A stretch of 64,000 nucleotides of DNA from Pseudomonas poae (GCF_001439785.1 NZ_JYLI01000004.1:310001-374000); one strand, 5' to 3'; shown: positions 21,823 to 31,599, counted from the stretch's first letter. Numbers and translations are program-made. Notes: generated from the sequence alone by a model not told the origin.

Positions 21823-23205
21823 TCATGCGGAACCTGAGGCCGACTCACCTTGGGCAAACAGACGCGACAGTACCAGGCGATCCAGTACCCACACGGCGAT
21901 CAAAGAAGCGCCCACCAACGGAAAAATGATCGCCAGGCCGAGCATGATCAGCATCGCGGTTTTCCATTTCGGCAGGTCATGGCGCAGCGGCGGAACACCG
22001 AGGCCGCCCAGGGGCCTGCGCTTCCACCAGATCACCACGCCACTGACCGCGCTGAGCAGAATCATCAGGCAGATCAGCAGGACGATCAGTTGGTTGACCC
22101 AGCCGAACATCTTGCCCTCGTGCAGCATCACACCGGTCTCGGTGGCGCGTGCAGCCAGGTTGTAGTGCTGCCAGCGCACGTCGGCGAGAACCTTGCCGGT
22201 GTACTGGTCCACGTGCAGGGTGGCGTCATTGCGCGGGTCGTCGGCGAACACCGAGACCGTGAACACGCCCGTGGCGGTGGTGGGGAAGGTGATGCTGTAG
22301 CCGGGTTCGACCTTGCGCGCAGTGGCCAGGTCGACCACCTGTTGCAGGCGCACGCTGGGCGCGGCGGGGCCTGCGTGCATGGCGCCGTGGTTCATGTGTT
22401 CGGCATGGTCGCCGGACATCGGCATCGGCGTGTTTTCCATGGCCCAGGGTACCGTCTGTTGGCTGGCAGTGTTGAGGATGCGCGCCTGCTGGTCGGACTG
22501 CGGCACGTTGTTCCACATCGCCGCCGGAAAGGTGTTCCACAGGTCGGCGTATTGCTTGCCCCAGAAGCCGGTCCAGGTCATGCCGCTGAGCAACATCACC
22601 AGCAGGAAGGCCGCGCCCCAGAAACCGGCGACGGCGTGCAGGTCGCGCCACAGCAGGCGCCCCCTGGCGTTCAGGCGGGGCCACAACACCCCGGCCGATG
22701 ACTGGCCGCGCGGCCACCACAGGTACAGGCCGGACACCACCAGCATCACGCCCCAGCCTGCGGCAAGTTCCACCAGGCGGTCGCCGGTAGTGCCGATCAT
22801 CAACTCACCGTGCAGCGCGCGGGCGATGGCTTGCAGGTTGTATTTGGCGTCCTGTTCGCCGAGTACGTTGCCGCGATAAGGGTCGACGAACACGGTGATT
22901 TCACGGCCGCCGTTATGCATGACGAACTGCGCGCTGCGAGTGGCGTCGGACGGTGGCAGGTACTTGCTGATCGTCGCCAGCGGGTAAGCGGCCCTGGCGC
23001 GCTGCAATTGTTCGTCGGCGCTCAAGGCGTGCTCGGCGCTGTCTACGGTGAGCAGGTCGGCGTACATCAGCGGGTCGAGCTGGGGTTTGAACAGGTAGAT
23101 GATGCCGGTGAGGGCCAGCAGCACCATGAACGGCGCCACGAACAGGCCGGCGTAGAAGTGCCAGCGCCAGGCGAGGTTGTAGAAGGATACTTTTTGGGTG
23201 GTCAT
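21823..23205 (-). CDS. PepSY-domain inner-membrane protein (iron/metal-uptake associated)
   Basis: This 460-residue protein has an N-terminal membrane helix (WHFYAGLFVAPFMVLLALTGIIYLF), two more in the middle and a C-terminal pair, with two PepSY segments between them (YPLATISKYLPP and VDQYTGKVLADV). Such proteins sit beside TonB receptors and are thought to act as membrane reductases or redox partners that release metal from chelates. A Met/His-rich stretch at about 255-280 (MPMSGDHAEHMNHGAMH) could bind copper or another soft metal. Start at 23205 (MTTQKVSF). Confidence 0.85.
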   Translation of the reverse strand: MTTQKVSFYNLAWRWHFYAGLFVAPFMVLLALTGIIYLFKPQLDPLMYADLLTVDSAEHALSADEQLQRARAAYPLATISKYLPPSDATRSAQFVMHNGGREITVFVDPYRGNVLGEQDAKYNLQAIARALHGELMIGTTGDRLVELAAGWGVMLVVSGLYLWWPRGQSSAGVLWPRLNARGRLLWRDLHAVAGFWGAAFLLVMLLSGMTWTGFWGKQYADLWNTFPAAMWNNVPQSDQQARILNTASQQTVPWAMENTPMPMSGDHAEHMNHGAMHAGPAAPSVRLQQVVDLATARKVEPGYSITFPTTATGVFTVSVFADDPRNDATLHVDQYTGKVLADVRWQHYNLAARATETGVMLHEGKMFGWVNQLIVLLICLMILLSAVSGVVIWWKRRPLGGLGVPPLRHDLPKWKTAMLIMLGLAIIFPLVGASLIAVWVLDRLVLSRLFAQGESASGSA

Positions 23206-23250
23206 CAGGGGCTCCGCAAGCCTTTGAATGTTGGATGCCAGTTGGCTGTC

Positions 23251-23320
23251 ATCGGGAGCAAACCCCTCCCACAGTTGATCTGTGAATACATTCAACAGAT
23301 GGGAGGGGCTTGCTCTCGAT
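23251..23320. repeat. REP-like inverted pair
   Basis: The segments gggagcaaacccctcccac (from 23254) and gggaggggcttgctctc (from 23301) are inverted relative to one another. This is the 'gggaggggcttgctccc' variant seen also at 61418-61504 and 53555-53582. It lies between the DUF2946 gene and the PepSY gene. Confidence 0.7.
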
Positions 23321-23349
23321 GCTTTTAAGAAGCACTGGGTGTAAAGGGC

Positions 23350-23739
23350 TTATGCGGCAGCGGGCGGAGCGCGGCTACGGGCGCCGGGGAAGGTCTTTTG
23401 CCGGGCATGGCCCAGGCGCGGGGCGGGGATGATTGCGCCTGTCGGCGGCGGCGTGTCAAGGGCGACCCAGGACATGCCGCCGGGCAGAGCGGGGCAGCTG
23501 AACAGCAGGTCGCAATAGCCGCATTTTGCCCAGAGTGCGTGATGGTCGTCGGGGGCTTGAGGGTGGTGGGATTCGCCGTGGTGTGCCGGCATGTCCATGG
23601 ACATGCTGGCGTGATGATTCATCGGCATCGCCTGGGAAATCAGCGGGCCGATAAAGATCATCAACATGGCGAACAGGCTGACCCAGCTGCCGCGTGCGAG
23701 GCGGTGGCGTGCAGACAACCCGGCGCGAGGGGCGCCCAT
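23350..23739 (-). CDS. DUF2946 family protein, His/Met-rich
   Basis: This is a 129-residue small membrane-anchored or exported protein. A hydrophobic helix near the N-terminus (WVSLFAMLMIFIGPLISQAM) is followed by a very His/Met-rich stretch (MNHHASMSMDMPAHHGESHH) and then the DUF2946 core with CGYCDLLFSCP. The family is commonly found beside copper genes and TonB receptors; the His/Met cluster and cysteines suggest metal binding in the periplasm. Its stop-to-stop distance from the PCuAC gene is small, so co-transcription is likely. Confidence 0.8.
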   Translation of the reverse strand: MGAPRAGLSARHRLARGSWVSLFAMLMIFIGPLISQAMPMNHHASMSMDMPAHHGESHHPQAPDDHHALWAKCGYCDLLFSCPALPGGMSWVALDTPPPTGAIIPAPRLGHARQKTFPGARSRAPPAAA

Positions 23740-23750
23740 CGATCAGCGAC

Positions 23751-24224
23751 CTATTGGATGTGGTTGTGCGCGTGGGGCGGTGCCTTTTGCACCGACACCT
23801 GCACCTCGACCTTGCCGGCCTTTTCGAAGGTCAGGGTCAGCGGGAAGTGCTCGCCATCGGCCAATAAACTGCGGTCCTTGAGGCCCAGCAGCATCACGTG
23901 ATACGCCATGGGTGCGAAGGTCAGCTCGCCCTTGGCCGGCACCGCGACGCTGGTCACCTGCTGCATCTTCATCAGGTCACCCTGCATCACATGCTCATGC
24001 AACTCGGCCTTGTCGGCCACGGGGGTGTCGACGCCGAGCAGGCGGTCCGGGGTTTTGCCGTCGTTATGAATCACGAAATACGCGGCGACAGTGGGCGCAT
24101 TCGGTGGCAGCTCCTGGGACCAGGGATCGCTGACCAGCAGTTCGCCGGCCTTGTAGTCGTCGGCATTGGCGGCGCTGAACACCGGCATCAGCAAGGCGGC
24201 CAGCAACAGGGAAGATTTGAGCAT
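23751..24224 (-). CDS. Periplasmic copper chaperone PCuAC
   Basis: This 157-residue protein has a signal peptide (to NAADDYKAG: cleavage after SAANA) and the DUF461/PCuAC cupredoxin-like domain. The Cu(I) ligands are in place: HEHVM with DLMKM following, and YHVML downstream, i.e. the spaced H-M...M...H-x-M motif of the family. A His-rich tail (HAHNHIQ) may add copper capacity. PCuAC normally delivers Cu to cytochrome oxidase. It starts at 24224, 11 bases before the DUF2946 gene. Confidence 0.92.
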   Translation of the reverse strand: MLKSSLLLAALLMPVFSAANADDYKAGELLVSDPWSQELPPNAPTVAAYFVIHNDGKTPDRLLGVDTPVADKAELHEHVMQGDLMKMQQVTSVAVPAKGELTFAPMAYHVMLLGLKDRSLLADGEHFPLTLTFEKAGKVEVQVSVQKAPPHAHNHIQ

Positions 24225-24271
24225 GACAGTTCTCCAGAACGGTTTTGAACGCAGTTCACATGCGAAGCCAA

Positions 24272-24667
24272 TCAAACCGTGGGAGAGGCGCGGGGGTTAA
24301 GGCTCGGCCATTGACCGCGCTGGGCGGGGGCTTGCAGCGACGGCGGTGCCAGGCCCTGCGAGGTTTCAAACCGTGTGACATACAACGGCGGCACATGCCC
24401 CGGCAGCGCCACCCATGGCGTCGAGCCCGAGCAGCACCAGCAATGCTGCATCGTGGAGTGATCGTCCTGCTGCGGCGCCGGGATTTCCAGCTTGCCCAGG
24501 GCGAGGGTCTCCAGGCTTGCGCCAGTGGACGAACAGAACCCGCCCCAGAACAGCTGCTTGATCGGATCGTGCGTCGTCTGCATCGCACTGGCCAGCGGCA
24601 TGGCAAACGCATTGAACAGCACTGCAAGGCAGGCGATCCAGGCAAGTGCAAAGCGGTGACGGGCCAT
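24272..24667 (-). CDS. Second DUF2946 family protein
   Basis: This is a 131-residue protein from the ATG at 24667 (a TTG at 24676 is possible). It has an N-terminal signal or anchor helix (FALAWIACLAVLFNAFAMPLAS), then the DUF2946 core with HSTMQHCWCCSGSTPWVALPG. The paired cysteines (CWCC) and histidines are possible metal ligands. It starts the small copper-related group DUF2946 - PCuAC - DUF2946. No clear ribosome site or CueR-type operator was found upstream. Confidence 0.75.
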   Translation of the reverse strand: MARHRFALAWIACLAVLFNAFAMPLASAMQTTHDPIKQLFWGGFCSSTGASLETLALGKLEIPAPQQDDHSTMQHCWCCSGSTPWVALPGHVPPLYVTRFETSQGLAPPSLQAPAQRGQWPSLNPRASPTV

Positions 24668-24884
24668 GGTGGACAATCCGTGGGGGGTAAGCGATCGGGC
24701 GGGTATTTAGCCTGATCGGGGTGGATAAGTAAAAAGCGCTGGTGTGGTGTCGCAGGGTTTGAGGATAGACGGGGTATCACCGCAACGCAGGCCCGCTATT
24801 GAGGCTCGCTCAGCATTGGAGTGGTCAGGCACGTTTAACGTGGCTGACACGCCGCCATGGGAAGCAGTCCCTCCCGCCTTTTGG

Positions 24885-25184
24885 CTATGCAGTGGGAACG
24901 CCATGGACCTGCATGTTCACCCCTAAAGCTTTTCTAATCACTGCGAAAATCGCCGCGAGGTTGTCCATGCTTGGGTTGCCGCTGGCTGAAAGCATCCGAT
25001 GCAGGCTTTTACTGGGCTTGGCGGTTTCTTTCGCGAGCCCTTCGAAGCCGACTGTGGCGTTGACCAGATCACGCAGAATGACGCGTGAAATCTCCGGCTC
25101 GCCATCAAGGAGAGCTTGAGCAAATTCAGGATCGCGCTGAGCACGTTCGGCGATGGTGTGTTTATAGCTGCGGGTTAACGCCAT
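24885..25184 (-). CDS. Orphan antitoxin (addiction-module antidote family)
   Basis: This 99-residue protein matches the HTH 'probable addiction module antidote' family: an N-terminal dimer region, then a helix-turn-helix domain (VNATVGFEGLAKETAKPSKSLHRMLSASGNPSMDNLAAIFAVIRKALG). Such proteins repress their own operon and neutralise a RelE/HigB-like toxin encoded just upstream. Here only the last part of that toxin remains (25190-25312), so the antitoxin has no intact partner in the window. Its start lies 5 bases after the toxin stop, the arrangement expected of an intact pair. Confidence 0.85.
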   Translation of the reverse strand: MALTRSYKHTIAERAQRDPEFAQALLDGEPEISRVILRDLVNATVGFEGLAKETAKPSKSLHRMLSASGNPSMDNLAAIFAVIRKALGVNMQVHGVPTA

Positions 25185-25189
25185 GCTGG

Positions 25190-25312
25190 TTACCTCTTTT
25201 GCTTCAATTTCTTGTCTAGCTGATGACGATTGATCAACGATTTGACCTCTCTGAGATCGCGCCTTTGACTGGACTTGTCTGCGCCACCAAACAGGATGAT
25301 TAAGCGGGGAAA
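25190..25312 (-). pseudogene. C-terminal remnant of a RelE/HigB-type toxin
   Basis: Read on the minus strand, these bases encode [20 protein letters not shown] and a lysine-rich tail ending at a TAA, about 40 residues. This corresponds to the final beta strand and GG-DKSSQ-RD motif that ends the 'addiction module killer' toxins paired with this antitoxin family. No toxin-like sequence continues upstream; the frame enters the 3' end of cobK, which is read in another frame. The toxin has therefore lost roughly its first 60 residues. No start codon is apparent. Confidence 0.75.
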
Positions 25313-26025
25313 TTTGCCAACGCGATGAGTGTTTCTCCAGGCGACAATAGTTCCAGGTCCACGGTTGCCAAGACTGGCCGCCTCAACACCAGCACCGGCA
25401 CCCCCAACTCCCGCGCCACCTCCAGCTTTGGCTCGGTGGCCGTGCTGCCACTGTTTTTGCTGATCAGCACATCAATTTGCTGCCGCGCGAACAACTGGCG
25501 CTCATCCTCGAGTAAAAACGGACCCCGCGCGCCGATCACTTCGCAGCGTTCATTGCCCGGGTACACCTCCAGTGCGCGCAGGGTCCAGAACTGGTGGGCA
25601 GGGATTTCATCAAGGTGCTGCAACGGCTCGCGGCCCAGGGTGAACAACGGTCGCTTGAACGGTTTCAACGCTTCGGCCAACTGCGTCCAGTCACCGACTT
25701 CGCGCCAGTCATCCCCGGCCTGCGGCTGCCACGCGGGACGTCGCAGCGCCCAGCACGGCACCCCGCAGGCGCGTGCCGCCTGGGCCGCGTTGTGGCTGAT
25801 CTGCGCCGCATACGGGTGGGTGGCGTCGAGAATCAGGCTGATGCCTTCAGCGCGAACAAACTGCGCCAGGCCGTCCGCCCCGCCATAGCCCCCCACGCGC
25901 ACCTGGCAGGTCAAGTCAGTGGGCACGCGCCCAACCCCTGCCAGGCTGTAGATATGCGGCGGCCCTAACGTGCGCGCGATGGCCAGCGCTTCGGTCACGC
26001 CGCCCAGCAGCAGAATCCTGTTCAT
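25300..26025 (-). CDS. cobK: Precorrin-6A reductase
   Basis: This 241-residue NADPH-dependent enzyme reduces precorrin-6A to 6B in the aerobic cobalamin pathway. The N-terminus [20 protein letters not shown] is the nucleotide-binding motif, and [17 protein letters not shown] and [20 protein letters not shown] are family hallmarks. Its start overlaps the cobL stop by 4 bases. Its last codons and stop overlap the toxin remnant, so the 3' end sits at a recombination junction; the encoded C-terminus may differ slightly from relatives. Confidence 0.93.
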   Translation of the reverse strand: MNRILLLGGVTEALAIARTLGPPHIYSLAGVGRVPTDLTCQVRVGGYGGADGLAQFVRAEGISLILDATHPYAAQISHNAAQAARACGVPCWALRRPAWQPQAGDDWREVGDWTQLAEALKPFKRPLFTLGREPLQHLDEIPAHQFWTLRALEVYPGNERCEVIGARGPFLLEDERQLFARQQIDVLISKNSGSTATEPKLEVARELGVPVLVLRRPVLATVDLELLSPGETLIALANFPA

Positions 26026-27227
26026 AACGGCTTGACCACGTCCAGCAGGGTGATCGGCAGCGCCTGGCGCCATGTATCGAATTCCCCCAACGGCTGCGCC
26101 TGGGCCACGTGGATGCGCGTGAGTTCGCCGCCATGCCGGGCTCGCCAGTTCATCAGGGTCATTTCGCTTTGCAGGGTCACCGCATTGGCGACCAGCCGTC
26201 CGCCCGGGCGCAAATGCTGCCAGCAGGTTTCCAGCACGCCCTCGCGGGTGACGCCGCCGCCGATGAAGATCGCGTCCGGTGCCTCAAGTCCCGTCAGGAT
26301 CTCCGGCGCCTTGCCGCGAATCAGTTGAAGGCCGGGCACGCCAAGGGCATCACGGTTGTGTTCGATCAGGCCCTGGCGCCCGCTATCGGCTTCAATCGCC
26401 AGCGCGCGGCAGCTGGGGTGCGTGCGCATCCATTCGATGCCGATGGAGCCGCTGCCCGCGCCCACGTCCCACAACAGTTCGCCGGGCATCGGCGCGAGGC
26501 GGGCGAGGGTCATGGCGCGCACGTCGCGTTTGGTCAGTTGGCCGTCATGCTGGAACGCCGAATCCGGCAGGCCGGCCAGGCGTGACAGGCGCGGCGTGTC
26601 ACCGCGGGCCTGGCAGTCGATGGCGACCAGGTTCAAATCGGCGACCCGGGCGAACGCCCACGACTGCGCCAGCCCATCAATGCGCTGCTCATCCGCGCCG
26701 CCCAAGTGTTCAAACACGCTCAGTCGGCTCGGTCCAAACCCGGCCTGCGTCAACAGCGCGGCGATCAAGCCAGGGCTGCTGCCGTCGTTGCTCAGCACCA
26801 GCAAACGCACGCCGCTGGCCAGATAGGCATTCAGTGCTGCCAACGGCCGAGCGACGACGGACAGCGTCACCACATCCTGCAATGGCCAGCCCAGCCGCGC
26901 CGCCGCCAGTGAGACGGAGGAAGGTGCCGGCAACACCAGCAGCTCATCCACCGCCACCTGTCGCGCCAGGCTGGCGCCCACGCCGTAGAACATAGGGTCG
27001 CCACTGGCCAGCACGCACACCGGCTCACCGCGCTGCGCCAGCACCGGTTCCAGGGAAAACGGGCTCGGCCACCGCTGTCGTTCGCCGCGGATACACACCG
27101 GCAGCAGGTCCAACTGGCGCTGAGCACCTATAATCCGCGTGGCGCGCAACAGGGCGTGCCGGGCGTTTCTGCCCAGCCCCTTGAAGCCGTCTTCACCGAT
27201 GCCTACAACCGTCAGCCAGGGCGACAT
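26022..27227 (-). CDS. cobL: Precorrin-6Y C5,15-methyltransferase (decarboxylating)
   Basis: This 401-residue two-domain enzyme has an N-terminal CbiE tetrapyrrole-methylase half ([28 protein letters not shown]) and a C-terminal CbiT half with an SAM motif ([16 protein letters not shown]). It methylates C5 and C15 and decarboxylates precorrin-6B. The ATG at 27227 (MSPWL) has aagga 6 bases upstream; the ATG at 27233 abuts that ribosome site and is less likely. It is divergent from cobG. Confidence 0.94.
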   Translation of the reverse strand: MSPWLTVVGIGEDGFKGLGRNARHALLRATRIIGAQRQLDLLPVCIRGERQRWPSPFSLEPVLAQRGEPVCVLASGDPMFYGVGASLARQVAVDELLVLPAPSSVSLAAARLGWPLQDVVTLSVVARPLAALNAYLASGVRLLVLSNDGSSPGLIAALLTQAGFGPSRLSVFEHLGGADEQRIDGLAQSWAFARVADLNLVAIDCQARGDTPRLSRLAGLPDSAFQHDGQLTKRDVRAMTLARLAPMPGELLWDVGAGSGSIGIEWMRTHPSCRALAIEADSGRQGLIEHNRDALGVPGLQLIRGKAPEILTGLEAPDAIFIGGGVTREGVLETCWQHLRPGGRLVANAVTLQSEMTLMNWRARHGGELTRIHVAQAQPLGEFDTWRQALPITLLDVVKPL

Positions 27228-27262
27228 ATCCATTCCTTGAGCGACATCCGACGGGCAGGCTT

Positions 27263-27291
27263 TTCATGCCGCCGGACAAAGCAGGCATAAT
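27263..27291 (+). promoter_or_regulatory. Weak candidate promoter of the cobG operon
   Basis: CATAAT (27286-27291) resembles a -10 box, with a poor -35 (TTCATG) 17 bases before it. It lies in the 95-base space between the divergent cobL and cobG starts. No cobalamin riboswitch was recognised here. Confidence 0.3.
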
Positions 27292-27322
27292 ACCGCGCCT
27301 TTACCCGTCAACCGGTAGCCCC

Positions 27323-28603
27323 GTGAACCCATCGCCCGCCCTGAACACCTTGCGCCCCTCGGCTTGTCCGGGGTTGCTGCGTATCGTCCAGGCGTTGGAT
27401 GGCGGCATCTGCCGGATCAAACTGGCCGGCGGCTCGATCACCGCAATGCAAGCCCACGCCGTGGCGGACGCGGCCCGGGCCTACGCGGGCGGCGTGATCG
27501 AGGCAACCAACCGCGCCAACCTGCAGGTTCGCGGGATCGGTGCCGAGCAGGACGCCCTGATCGCGGCGCTGCTGGCCGCAGGCCTTGGGCCCAATAATGC
27601 AGCGGGCGACGACGTGCGCAACCTGATGCTCAGCCCCAGCGCCGGCATCGACCCGCAGATGCTGCTCGACACCCGCCCGCTGGCCGAGCAGATTCTCGCT
27701 ACCCTGGAAAACCATCCGCGCTTTCATGAGCTGTCGGCCAAGTTCGCCGTGCAACTGGACGGCGGCGAAGCCCTGGCGATGCTCGAACACCATCACGACT
27801 TGTGGCTGTCGGCGTTTGAGCAGGACGGCGATACCTTGCTGGCGTTCGGTCTGGCCGGATGCCCGGGGCGGGATGCGCCACTGGCCGCCGTGCGCCTGGA
27901 GCAGGGGCATGCCCTGGTGGTCGCGGTGCTGGAAGCCTTCCTGGCGCTGGCGACGGCGCAACAAACGCGCATGCGTCATCTGGTTGTGGATAACCTAGTC
28001 AGCCGTCTGAGCCTGCCGCTGCTGCCGGCGGAGGGTTTCAAGCGCCCGGCCAGTGGCGCCTTGCGGCACCTGGGCAGTTATCCACAGCGCCAGGACAACC
28101 GGTATTACGTCGCCGTCGTTGCCCCTTTGGGTCGACTGGATTCGAAGATGCTCCACGGTGCCGCGCAACTGGCCAGTGAATACGGCGACGGCACCTTGCG
28201 CTTCACGCCCTGGCAAGGCGTGCTGTTGCCCAACCTCACCCAACCTGAAGCGGTGACTGCAGGTTTGGCGCAGCTGGGCTTTGTGTGTTCGGCCGGCCAA
28301 CCCCTGGCCCGCGTGATCGCCTGCACCGGTTCCAGCGGCTGCGCCAAGGGCCTGGCCGACACCAAGACCGATGCCCTTGGCCTGCCGCCCGGTCATGACG
28401 TGCACCTGTCCGGCTGTTCGCGCTCCTGCGCCGCCGCGCACACCGCGCCGGTCACCTTGCTGGCGGTGAGCCCCGGCCACTACGACCTCTATTTTCGCGA
28501 TGCAGCCCAGCCGGGTTTCGGCCGGCTGCACGCGCGCAACCTTTCCATTGAAGCGGCGAGCGCCGTGTTGCGCGCTCGTCCACGGAGCAACACCGATGAT
28601 TGA
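27323..28603 (+). CDS. cobG: Precorrin-3B synthase
   Basis: This 426-residue oxygen-dependent monooxygenase makes precorrin-3B from 3A. It belongs to the nitrite/sulfite reductase fold and shows the Fe-S/siroheme cysteine pattern ACTGSSGCAKG ... HLSGCSRSCA (C-x5-C ... C-x3-C). The GTG at 27323 places the conserved LRPSACPGLLRIVQALDGG near the N-terminus and lies behind a possible promoter; the ATG at 27266 is an in-frame alternative. Its 3' end overlaps cobH by 8 bases. Confidence 0.9.
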   Translation: MNPSPALNTLRPSACPGLLRIVQALDGGICRIKLAGGSITAMQAHAVADAARAYAGGVIEATNRANLQVRGIGAEQDALIAALLAAGLGPNNAAGDDVRNLMLSPSAGIDPQMLLDTRPLAEQILATLENHPRFHELSAKFAVQLDGGEALAMLEHHHDLWLSAFEQDGDTLLAFGLAGCPGRDAPLAAVRLEQGHALVVAVLEAFLALATAQQTRMRHLVVDNLVSRLSLPLLPAEGFKRPASGALRHLGSYPQRQDNRYYVAVVAPLGRLDSKMLHGAAQLASEYGDGTLRFTPWQGVLLPNLTQPEAVTAGLAQLGFVCSAGQPLARVIACTGSSGCAKGLADTKTDALGLPPGHDVHLSGCSRSCAAAHTAPVTLLAVSPGHYDLYFRDAAQPGFGRLHARNLSIEAASAVLRARPRSNTDD

Positions 28604-29222
28604 TTACATCCGCGACGGTCAGGAGATCTATCGCAACTCCTTCGCCATTATTCGCGCGGAAGCCAACCTGGAGCGCATCCCGGCCGACCTGGAAAAGCTC
28701 GCGGTGCGGGTGATTCATGCGTGCGGCATGGTCGACGCCATCGACGGCCTGCAGTTTTCCGAAGGCGCCGGCAAGGCCGGGCGCGAGGCTTTGGCCGCCG
28801 GCGCGCCAATCCTGTGTGACGCGCGGATGGTCTCCGAAGGCGTGACCCGCACGCGTCTGCCGGCCAACAATCAGGTGATCTGCACCCTGCGTGACGACAG
28901 CGTGCCGCAGTTGGCGCGCGAATTGGGCAACACCCGTTCTGCCGCCGCGCTGGAGCTGTGGCGCCCGCACCTGGAAGGCAGCGTGGTGGTGATCGGCAAC
29001 GCACCGACCGCGCTGTTTTACCTGCTGGAGATGCTCGATGCCGGCGCGCCGAAACCGGCGCTGATCCTCGGCTTCCCCGTTGGCTTTGTCGGCGCCGCCG
29101 AATCCAAGGCGATGCTCGCCGCCGACAGCCGTGGCGTGCCCTTCGTGATCATGCAGGGTCGCCTCGGCGGCAGCGCCATGGCCGCCGCCGCCGTCAATGC
29201 GCTTGCCACGGAGGTGGAGTGA
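28596..29222 (+). CDS. cobH: Precorrin-8X methylmutase
   Basis: This 208-residue enzyme moves the C11 methyl group to C12 to give hydrogenobyrinate. It contains the conserved [21 protein letters not shown] with the catalytic histidine, [11 protein letters not shown] and [13 protein letters not shown]. It overlaps cobG by 8 bases and cobI by one (TGATG), indicating tight coupling. Confidence 0.96.
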   Translation: MIDYIRDGQEIYRNSFAIIRAEANLERIPADLEKLAVRVIHACGMVDAIDGLQFSEGAGKAGREALAAGAPILCDARMVSEGVTRTRLPANNQVICTLRDDSVPQLARELGNTRSAAALELWRPHLEGSVVVIGNAPTALFYLLEMLDAGAPKPALILGFPVGFVGAAESKAMLAADSRGVPFVIMQGRLGGSAMAAAAVNALATEVE

Positions 29223-29953
29223 TGCCGGCACGCGGACGCTTGATTGGCCTGGGCGTCGGCCCCGGCGACCCGGAGCTGATCACTGTCAAGGCGCTGCGCC
29301 TGCTGCGCGAATCGCCGGTGGTGGCGTACTTCGTGGCCAAGGGCAAGAAGGGCAACGCGTTCAGTATCATCGAGGATCATCTGGTGCCCCAGCAGACGCT
29401 GATGCCGCTGGTGTACCCGGTGACCACCGAAGCACTGCCGGCGCCGCTGTCCTACGAAGAGGTGATCAGCGATTTCTACGACACCGCCAGCCTGCACGTT
29501 GCGGCGCATCTGGACGCCGGCCGCGATGTGGCGGTGATCTGCGAGGGCGATCCGTTCTTCTACGGCTCCTACATGTACCTGCACGACCGCCTCGCCGAGC
29601 GCTACGAAGCGCAGGTCATTCCCGGCGTGTGCTCGATGCTCGGCGGCGCTTCGGTGCTCGGCGCGCCGTTGGTGTATCGCAACCAGAGCCTGTCGGTGCT
29701 GTCGGGCGTATTGCCCCATGAAGACCTCAAGCGCCGCCTGGCCGATGCCGACGCGGCGGTGATCATGAAACTGGGCCGCAACTTCCCCAAGGTACGCCAG
29801 GTGCTGGAAGAGCTGGGGCTCGCTGACCGTGCGCTGTATGTGGAGCGCGCGACCATGGCCAATCAGAAAATCGTGCCGCTGGATCAGGTGGTGCCAATGT
29901 CGTCGCCGTATTTCTCGCTGATCATCGTGCCCGGTGAACGGTGGCAAGGGTGA
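29222..29953 (+). CDS. cobI: Precorrin-2 C20-methyltransferase
   Basis: This is a 243-residue SAM-dependent tetrapyrrole methylase with the N-terminal [20 protein letters not shown] motif, the [14 protein letters not shown] stretch and the [16 protein letters not shown] segment of the CobI/CbiL family. It makes precorrin-3A. Its end overlaps the cobJ start by 13 bases or, if the second GTG is used, 4. Confidence 0.96.
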   Translation: MPARGRLIGLGVGPGDPELITVKALRLLRESPVVAYFVAKGKKGNAFSIIEDHLVPQQTLMPLVYPVTTEALPAPLSYEEVISDFYDTASLHVAAHLDAGRDVAVICEGDPFFYGSYMYLHDRLAERYEAQVIPGVCSMLGGASVLGAPLVYRNQSLSVLSGVLPHEDLKRRLADADAAVIMKLGRNFPKVRQVLEELGLADRALYVERATMANQKIVPLDQVVPMSSPYFSLIIVPGERWQG

Positions 29954-31590
29954 TCAATCCTGCGATCGTCATCCTTGGCCAGGGCAGCCTCGCCACTGCG
30001 CGCCTTATTCAGCAGGTGTACCCCGGCGCGTTAATCCATGGCCTGGCCGGACGCGTCGAAGGCGCTGACCACGCCTACAGTGAATTTGGCGCCACGCTGC
30101 GCCAGCTGTACCAGCAGGGCACGCCGCTGATTGCGCTGTGCGCCGCCGGCATCGTTATTCGCACACTGGCGCCTTTGCTGTTGGAAAAGGGCGAAGAGCC
30201 CGCCGTGCTGGCGGTGGCCGAGGACGGCAGTGCGGTGGTGCCGCTGCTCGGTGGCCTGGGCGGTGTGAACGTCATGGCGCGGGACATCGCGGCAGCATTG
30301 AACGTGGCGGCGGCGATCACCACCAGTGGCGAGCTGCGTTTCGGCACCTGCTTGCTCAACCCGCCCAAGGGGTATGAGCTGGGGGACCTGGAGCTGGGCA
30401 AGCGCTTTGTCAGCGATCTGCTGGCCGGCGAACGGGTGCGCATCGAAGGGGCGGCGCCGTGGTTGGACGAGGCCAACCTGCCCCAGGATCAGCAGGCACA
30501 TCTGGCGATTCACGTGGGCAGCGCCGCGCGCGCGCCTGCGGCCAATGAACTGCTGATCTACCCGAAAAATGTAAGCGTCACCTGCAAACCGGGTGCGCAA
30601 TTGGCTGAGCGGGTTCGCGAAGCGTTGGACCAGGCCGGCGTCGCGCTGCAGTCGCTGGCCTGCCTGTTGGCCAGTGACACGCAGATGGCGGACGCGTCGC
30701 TGCACGACGCCGCTGCGCAGTTGGCGGTGCCGCTGCGGTTCGCCAGCGTCAGCCAGGACGCCGATATCGTGATCAACGTCGCCGAGCAGCCGCTGGATCT
30801 GGCCCGGGTAGGTCGCGCGCGTGGCCGTGTGGCAGTGATCGGCCTGGGCCCCGGCGCTGCCGAGTTGATGGTGCCAGCGGTGAAAGCCGAGTTGGCGCGC
30901 TGCACCGATGTGCTGGGCTACGAGACTTACGTGCGCATGGCCGGGCCGTTCCGCGACGATCAGGTGCAACACTGCACCGACAACCGCGAAGAAATGCAGC
31001 GCGCGCGTCACGCTTTCGAACTGGCCGTGCAAGGCCGTTCGGTGGTGGTGGTATCGTCCGGCGATCCGGGGGTATTTGCGATGGCGGCGGCAGTGATCGA
31101 GGCGCTGCACGAATCCAGCGACCCGGCGTGGCATCAGGTCGACCTGCAGATCTTGCCAGGGGTGTCCGCGTCGCTGGCGACCGCCGCCCAGGCCGGCGCG
31201 CCGCTGGGTCATGACTTCTGCATGATGTCGCTGTCGGACAACCTCAAGCCCTGGTCGATCATCGAGAAACGCCTGGACCTCGCGTCCCAGGCTGACCTGG
31301 CGTTGGCGTTCTACAACCCGATCTCCCGCGCACGGCCGTGGCAGCTGGGGCGAGCGCTGGACATCGTCGCGCAGCACCGCACGCCCGAAACGCCGGTGGT
31401 GCTCGGCCGTGACATCGGTCGACCGGGCCAGACCTTGCGCGTCACCACCCTGGGGCAACTCACGCCCGAGCAGGTGGACATGCGCACCATGGTGCTGATC
31501 GGCTCGTCCACCACCTGCACGTTCCCGCGTGCCGGTGGCGGTGAATGGGTGTACACGCCGCGCTGGTACGGCGACAAACCCAACGCCTGA
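29941..31590 (+). CDS. cobJ: Fused CbiG-like / precorrin-3B C17-methyltransferase
   Basis: This is a 549-residue fusion. Residues 1 to about 285 are a CbiG-like region ([32 protein letters not shown], with a CbiG C-terminal part from about 200). Residues about 294-540 are the CobJ methylase ([41 protein letters not shown]). CobJ contracts the ring to precorrin-4; what a CbiG half does in an aerobic pathway is unclear, but this fusion is common in pseudomonads. Start is GTG at 29941 or 29950. It is followed by a strong terminator. Confidence 0.93.
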   Translation: MARVINPAIVILGQGSLATARLIQQVYPGALIHGLAGRVEGADHAYSEFGATLRQLYQQGTPLIALCAAGIVIRTLAPLLLEKGEEPAVLAVAEDGSAVVPLLGGLGGVNVMARDIAAALNVAAAITTSGELRFGTCLLNPPKGYELGDLELGKRFVSDLLAGERVRIEGAAPWLDEANLPQDQQAHLAIHVGSAARAPAANELLIYPKNVSVTCKPGAQLAERVREALDQAGVALQSLACLLASDTQMADASLHDAAAQLAVPLRFASVSQDADIVINVAEQPLDLARVGRARGRVAVIGLGPGAAELMVPAVKAELARCTDVLGYETYVRMAGPFRDDQVQHCTDNREEMQRARHAFELAVQGRSVVVVSSGDPGVFAMAAAVIEALHESSDPAWHQVDLQILPGVSASLATAAQAGAPLGHDFCMMSLSDNLKPWSIIEKRLDLASQADLALAFYNPISRARPWQLGRALDIVAQHRTPETPVVLGRDIGRPGQTLRVTTLGQLTPEQVDMRTMVLIGSSTTCTFPRAGGGEWVYTPRWYGDKPNA

Positions 31591-31599
31591 TGCCGTGGG

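Noticed and set aside
25190..25312. A short intact gene upstream of the antitoxin
   Set aside because: The frame has no start codon with a ribosome site and its sequence matches only the C-terminal end of a toxin, so it is called a remnant.
27228..27322. Possible cobalamin riboswitch before cobG
   Set aside because: The gap between the divergent genes is only 95 bases, too short for a B12-box aptamer, and no B12-box sequence was seen.
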